NCBI GenBank assembly: GCA_037962975.1
Contig: CM075675.1
Span: 7,326,001 to 7,390,000, forward strand
Direction of reading: 5' to 3'
DNA from: Clitoria ternatea
Lineage: Eukaryota > Streptophyta > Magnoliopsida > Fabales > Fabaceae
DNA length: 64,000 nucleotides
Shown: positions 60,555 through 64,000 of the stretch, one piece after another
Numbering within the stretch: position 1 is the first letter of the stretch
How the letters are laid out: every line of letters begins with the position of its first letter
Translations under genes and position numbers: made by a program
The notes under the pieces: model-generated
Database searches by the model: none
The model's input: only the letters and a program-made list of their open reading frames with translations
Told to the model about the DNA's origin: nothing

Positions 60555-60680
60555 GCTGACGCTACGCGTGGTGTGACGCTACGCATCAGCCAATTCCTCC
60601 ACGCTACGCGTCAGTGGGACGCTACGCGTGGGCTTACAGTTCATCCTCACGCTACGCGTCAGTGGGACGCTACGCGTGGG
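60555..60680. repeat. GCTACGCGT motif cluster, internal, six copies
   Basis: Alternating GACGCTACGCGTG and ACGCTACGCGTCA words. A 48-bp unit CACGCTACGCGTCAGTGGGA plus its partner is tandemly repeated at 60600 and 60648. Confidence 0.85.
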
Positions 60681-61030
60681 ATGCGCAGTTTTGAAAAAAT
60701 AACAGGGGTTGCACAGCAGCAACCCCTTTCCAAACCACATTATATCCATTCATTTTCTAATTCCTAACAGCAATCAATCCCAATGGTCTTCTAATCCTAA
60801 TCCTAACCATATTTTTTTCTAAAATCGAAAATTAAAACAAAAAGCTAAAGAGGATGGATTAGAGTACTTACTTGTTGTTCCTTGAGCAATTTAGGAATGA
60901 AGAGGTTTGGAAGAGAGAAAAGGAGGTTTTTGAAGTTTAGGGTTGAAAACTAAGTGAGCCAGAGAGGAAGTTTTAGGTTTAAAACCCTAGGATGGGCCTC
61001 TCTGGTTCAGTTTTAAAAACTGAACGTGGG

Positions 61031-61118
61031 CTCTGATGCTACGCGTGGGTGGGACGCTACGCATCAGAACCAAAATTCATAGTCCACGCTACGCGTCAAG
61101 TGGGCGCTACGCGTGGGC
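61031..61118. repeat. GCTACGCGT motif cluster, internal, four copies
   Basis: TGATGCTACGCGTGG, GACGCTACGCATCAG, CACGCTACGCGTCA and GGCGCTACGCGTGG. Confidence 0.85.
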
Positions 61119-61311
61119 TTCTGTTTTTGATTTTTGGATTTTCAAAAACCTTCTCAGTTTAAAACCCTTTTTCTTTTAAACAAGTTAAAAAAATTGTTTT
61201 GTGGTTTTGTTTTTTTTTTTATGTAAAACAACCTTAAAAACAAAAAGAAAAGAATGGGTTGCCTCCCATTGAGCGCTAGGTTTAATGTCTCCAGCCAGAC
61301 ATTACCTCTGA

Positions 61312-63423
61312 TTAATCAGGTGGTTTCCCAATATTCTTTGAGGAATCACCTGTCTTTTTCTTCCTTCTTCTTCTTTTCCGATGCCTAATTACCTGTTTTT
61401 CATCATTCAAAGCATCGGTTAATTCAAAACAATTTAATTGATTGGGAAGAGATATACCTGGTTTGGTTGAGGGGTAAACTTTTTCCTCATTACTTATCCT
61501 GAGGTGTTCATGAGCACTGAAGCTTACTTCTTCTCCATAAACTCTGACTGCAACCGTACTTAGATCAACATCTACTTTGATTTTTGCAGTCTTCATGAAA
61601 GGTCTTCCTAGGATCAGGGGGATCTCAGTATCCTCCTTCATATCCAGTACCATAAAGTCAACTTTGAAGTGGTACTTGTCAACCTTTACTAACACATCTT
61701 CCACAATCCCATAGGGCTTTTTGACAGAGCGATCTGCAAACTGTAATTCTGTCTTTGCTTCTTTTAGCTCATATTCACCAATGCGTTTTATTAAATCTAA
61801 GGGCATCAAGTTAATGTTAGCCCCTAAATCTAATAACGCATTCCTGATGTTGATATTTCCGATTGTTACAGGAATGGTGAAACTCCCCGGATCTTTACAT
61901 TTTTTTGGGGTTATACAGTTTGTTTCTTGCTCTGTATCTCTTTGCACATCTTTTTCTTTTTCATTTTTTTCATTTTTTTCACTTTCTTTTTCTTCTTCTT
62001 CTTTCTTTTTCTCACTCTTTTCTTTACAATCAATTTTTACAACATCAATAGAAACAGCATTACATTGTTCCCTTGGGTTTTGAGTGTTTGCAGAAAACCC
62101 AGAACTCTTTAATTCGGCTATCTCTTTTGTAAGCTGACCCATTTGTATATCTGATGCTTTTCGGGCAGCTTCATTTGTCTCTACAAACTGCAATAACTGT
62201 TGAATAGCTTCCTCTATTCTTGTCAATCTTGCATTGTCAGTTTGTTGTTGCTTGAATTGATTGTTAGGAGGTCTGTTGGAAGGTCCAGTGTCCTGTCTCC
62301 AGCCAATATTCTGGTTTTTCCAACCCTGCAGGTAATTGTTAGGAAAAGAATTTCCATGATTAAAAGGAAAATTACCTAAGGGTGCTCTTTGATGGTTCAT
62401 GAAATTGGCTTGCTCTTGCTCATTTCCACAGTAACCACATGGTTGTTCTCCCATGCAGTGCGTACATGCTTTAAGTTGAGCAGGGGGTGGTGATGCTACT
62501 TGAGCAATTTGAAGTTTTTCCAATTGCTTGCTCATAACTTCAATTTGTTGGGTCAGTAATTTTTGCTGAGCCAACACTGTATCATTTACTCCCAATTCGA
62601 GCATTCCTGGCTTCCTTTGCATATTACCTCTTTCATGCTTTGCTTGTCGGTCACTAATAGCCATTGATTCCAATATTTCTATGGCTTCTTCCACAGTCTT
62701 GTTCATTAAAGAACCACCTGCACAAGCATCTAACATCATCTTGAACTGAGGCAATAAACCATGGTAAACGATTCTTACCTTTTCAGCATCATTCAGGTTG
62801 TGGTTTGGGCATTTTCTCAAGAGTGCCTTGAATCGTTCCCATGTTTCTCCTAATGATTCATCATTATTTTGAGAAAAAGAGTGTATGGCTGTCATTGCTT
62901 CAAAATATTTCGAAGGAGAATAAAATCTTTCCAAAAATTTTCTTTCAACATCGAACCAGTTTGCAAAACTACCTGGTGGACAAGATTTAAACCATTCTTT
63001 TGCTTTCCCAATCAATGAAAAAGGAAAGAGTCTCATGTAAACAGACTCTTCTTGATTGGGTTCAAAACCAATTGTGCTGCATAACTCATAAAAAACAGTT
63101 AAATGTTCATATGGTTCTTCATGATTTAAACCAGCAAATTGGTTGTTTTGAATAATGTTTAGAGTGGCAGGTTTAATTTCCACTGGTAAAACTGGTCCTT
63201 GAAACATTCCCGAAACTCGGGGTGGACCATTTATAGCAGCAAACTGTCCCAATGTTCTCCTTTCAGCAGCCATATTTGAATTTTCAAAAATTTTTGAAGT
63301 AGAAGAAGAATTAGTTTGTGTTTTAGATTTCAAAGACTTGATTTTCTTTACAAACTTTTCTATCTCAGGATCAAAATAAATTTTACCTGCGGTAGATCGA
63401 GTTTGCATACACAAAATAGACAA
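61312..63423 (-). CDS. Athila-type Gag-protease polyprotein, intact ORF, no pol fusion
   Basis: 703 residues, or 698 if started at the internal Met (63408, MQTRSTAGK). Retrotrans_gag domain about 118-215 (AKEWFKSCPPGSFANW, RFYSPSKYFEAM, ERFKALLRKCPNHNL). A Cys-rich knuckle-like stretch lies at 320-333 (CTHCMGEQPCGYC). A Glu/Lys-rich linker follows at 465-495. The aspartic protease is at about 515-640, with the DLGA active site (532-535, Athila form of D-S/T-G-A) and the flap/closing motif ILGRPF (604-609). After the protease comes a basic run and a stop; a full Athila polyprotein would continue into reverse transcriptase. The product could form particles and cleave itself, but copying needs polymerase from elsewhere. 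Confidence 0.9.
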   Translation of the reverse strand: MSILCMQTRSTAGKIYFDPEIEKFVKKIKSLKSKTQTNSSSTSKIFENSNMAAERRTLGQFAAINGPPRVSGMFQGPVLPVEIKPATLNIIQNNQFAGLNHEEPYEHLTVFYELCSTIGFEPNQEESVYMRLFPFSLIGKAKEWFKSCPPGSFANWFDVERKFLERFYSPSKYFEAMTAIHSFSQNNDESLGETWERFKALLRKCPNHNLNDAEKVRIVYHGLLPQFKMMLDACAGGSLMNKTVEEAIEILESMAISDRQAKHERGNMQRKPGMLELGVNDTVLAQQKLLTQQIEVMSKQLEKLQIAQVASPPPAQLKACTHCMGEQPCGYCGNEQEQANFMNHQRAPLGNFPFNHGNSFPNNYLQGWKNQNIGWRQDTGPSNRPPNNQFKQQQTDNARLTRIEEAIQQLLQFVETNEAARKASDIQMGQLTKEIAELKSSGFSANTQNPREQCNAVSIDVVKIDCKEKSEKKKEEEEKESEKNEKNEKEKDVQRDTEQETNCITPKKCKDPGSFTIPVTIGNINIRNALLDLGANINLMPLDLIKRIGEYELKEAKTELQFADRSVKKPYGIVEDVLVKVDKYHFKVDFMVLDMKEDTEIPLILGRPFMKTAKIKVDVDLSTVAVRVYGEEVSFSAHEHLRISNEEKVYPSTKPGISLPNQLNCFELTDALNDEKQVIRHRKRRRRKKKTGDSSKNIGKPPD

Positions 63424-63529
63424 AGAAAGTTAGTGTAACAATGATACAAAATAAATAAAAAATTATCTAAGGTAAAAAAATATTTACCACGGTAATTAAA
63501 ATTTTACTATTTTACTGAAACAATTCAAT

Positions 63530-63546
63530 CCCCGGCGACGGCGCCA
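63530..63546 (-). promoter_or_regulatory. Primer binding site (tRNA-Asp type) of the Athila-like element
   Basis: Minus strand TGGCGCCGTCGCCGGGG, seven bases after the 5' LTR end. It matches the TGGCGCCGTTGCCGGGG primer site common in plant gypsy elements except at one base. Confidence 0.8.
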
Positions 63547-63553
63547 GAAAACT

Positions 63554-64000
63554 TGTTAGCCCGACGGCGACCCAGCGGTTCTTTCCCACCGCCGGACTTT
63601 TTGTCAATTGGCAAGCGCACCAATTCGTTTGTAGTTTTCAAAATTTAGATATCGTTCCACTGGGATTGAAAGTCCAATAACAACAGTAATCTTCTACTTA
63701 CTATGGTAAATATGAAGGAAATTATAAACAAAAGAATGATTTATATACAGTTTATACAATATTCACAAGATAGCATGGTTGAGTGATTCATGAGATAAAA
63801 AGAAAATAAAATCTATCTAAAAAGTTGAGTTGCAATCTAGAATAGGTAAGATACTTGAGATAAACACAGATAAACAAATTATGTTGGAATTTGGATCCCT
63901 AATCTAGAATAACAATGAGGAACTCAAGACATGCATATTTAATCATCAAGTTTCATGTCATTGCAGCTTAAAATCATTATAACCGATCCCTCGTGATATA
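63554..64000 (-). repeat. 5' LTR of the Athila-like element, truncated by the window edge
   Basis: 447 bp matching 56125-56571 with one difference seen. Confidence 0.92.

Larger units (their letters stand above)
60317..61311. other. Spacer where pol would be, with GCTACGCGT clusters
   Basis: A 1-kb non-coding interval between gag-protease and the accessory ORF. It has no reverse transcriptase or integrase text. Holds two motif clusters listed separately. Confidence 0.6.
56125..64000 (-). mobile_element. Young Athila-like gypsy element without pol (right LTR continues off window)
   Basis: Minus orientation. The 5' LTR runs from 63554 off the right edge; PBS 63546-63530, gag-protease 63423-61312, accessory ORF 60259-58940, polypurine tract 57709-57696, 3' LTR 57695-56125. 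The two LTRs, compared by eye over the 447 bp available, differ at one base (T at 56300, C at 63729), so the insertion is recent. Protease and gag motifs are of Athila type. Reverse transcriptase, RNase H and integrase are absent: only 1.0 kb separates the two ORFs. The base CAAAT precedes 56125; its partner duplication is outside the window. Confidence 0.92.

Noticed and set aside
61721..62112. Plus-strand Phe/Ser-rich frames
   Set aside because: Antisense of the Glu/Lys-rich linker of the Athila-like polyprotein.

Overview
This is eukaryotic, plant nuclear DNA: split genes with GT-AG introns, AT-rich spacers and nested LTR retrotransposons. The gene content (a chloroplast-type ABC transporter, a Per1/PGAP3-like protein, a CBF/DREB1 factor) and the repeat style suggest a dicot, most likely a papilionoid legume. 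The species assignment is inference; no marker here fixes it.

Layout. 284-5183 (minus): the first ten coding exons of an ABCB28-like transporter; its nucleotide-binding domain lies off the left edge. 5184-6565: AT-rich flank, then a pyrimidine-rich tract. About 6566-25300: a nested repeat block. An old, unbounded LTR-like sequence received a 3.8-kb solo LTR (6566-10334), another LTR (11246-22990) and a Cassandra-type element (23257-24240). The 11246-22990 LTR was itself hit by a second 3.8-kb solo LTR (11308-15152) and by a gag-only LTR element (17253-22768). 25300-28505: degraded repeats. 28506-32465 and 32848-36014: two more LTRs of the 3.8-kb family, in the opposite orientation. Each of these insertions has its own 5-bp target duplication that I could read.

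36015-39435 is intergenic. A complete five-exon PGAP3/Per1-like gene (39436-45407, plus) carries small elements in its introns. A single-exon CBF/DREB1 gene lies at 48466-49155 (minus) with a TATA box upstream. 49450-54941 is AT-rich and almost featureless. 54942-56124 is part of another large LTR, cut by a very young Athila-like element (56125 to beyond 64000, minus). That element keeps intact gag-protease and accessory ORFs but has no polymerase region.

The three host genes are functionally unrelated and share no operon-like organisation; the TE blocks separate them. The most unusual material is inside the TEs. A degenerate TCACTCGGAA word, the palindrome TCGCTTAAGCGA and CCGGTC hairpin units are shared by different LTR families. 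The Athila-like element carries 16 copies of a GCTACGCGT word in both its LTR and its internal untranslated regions.
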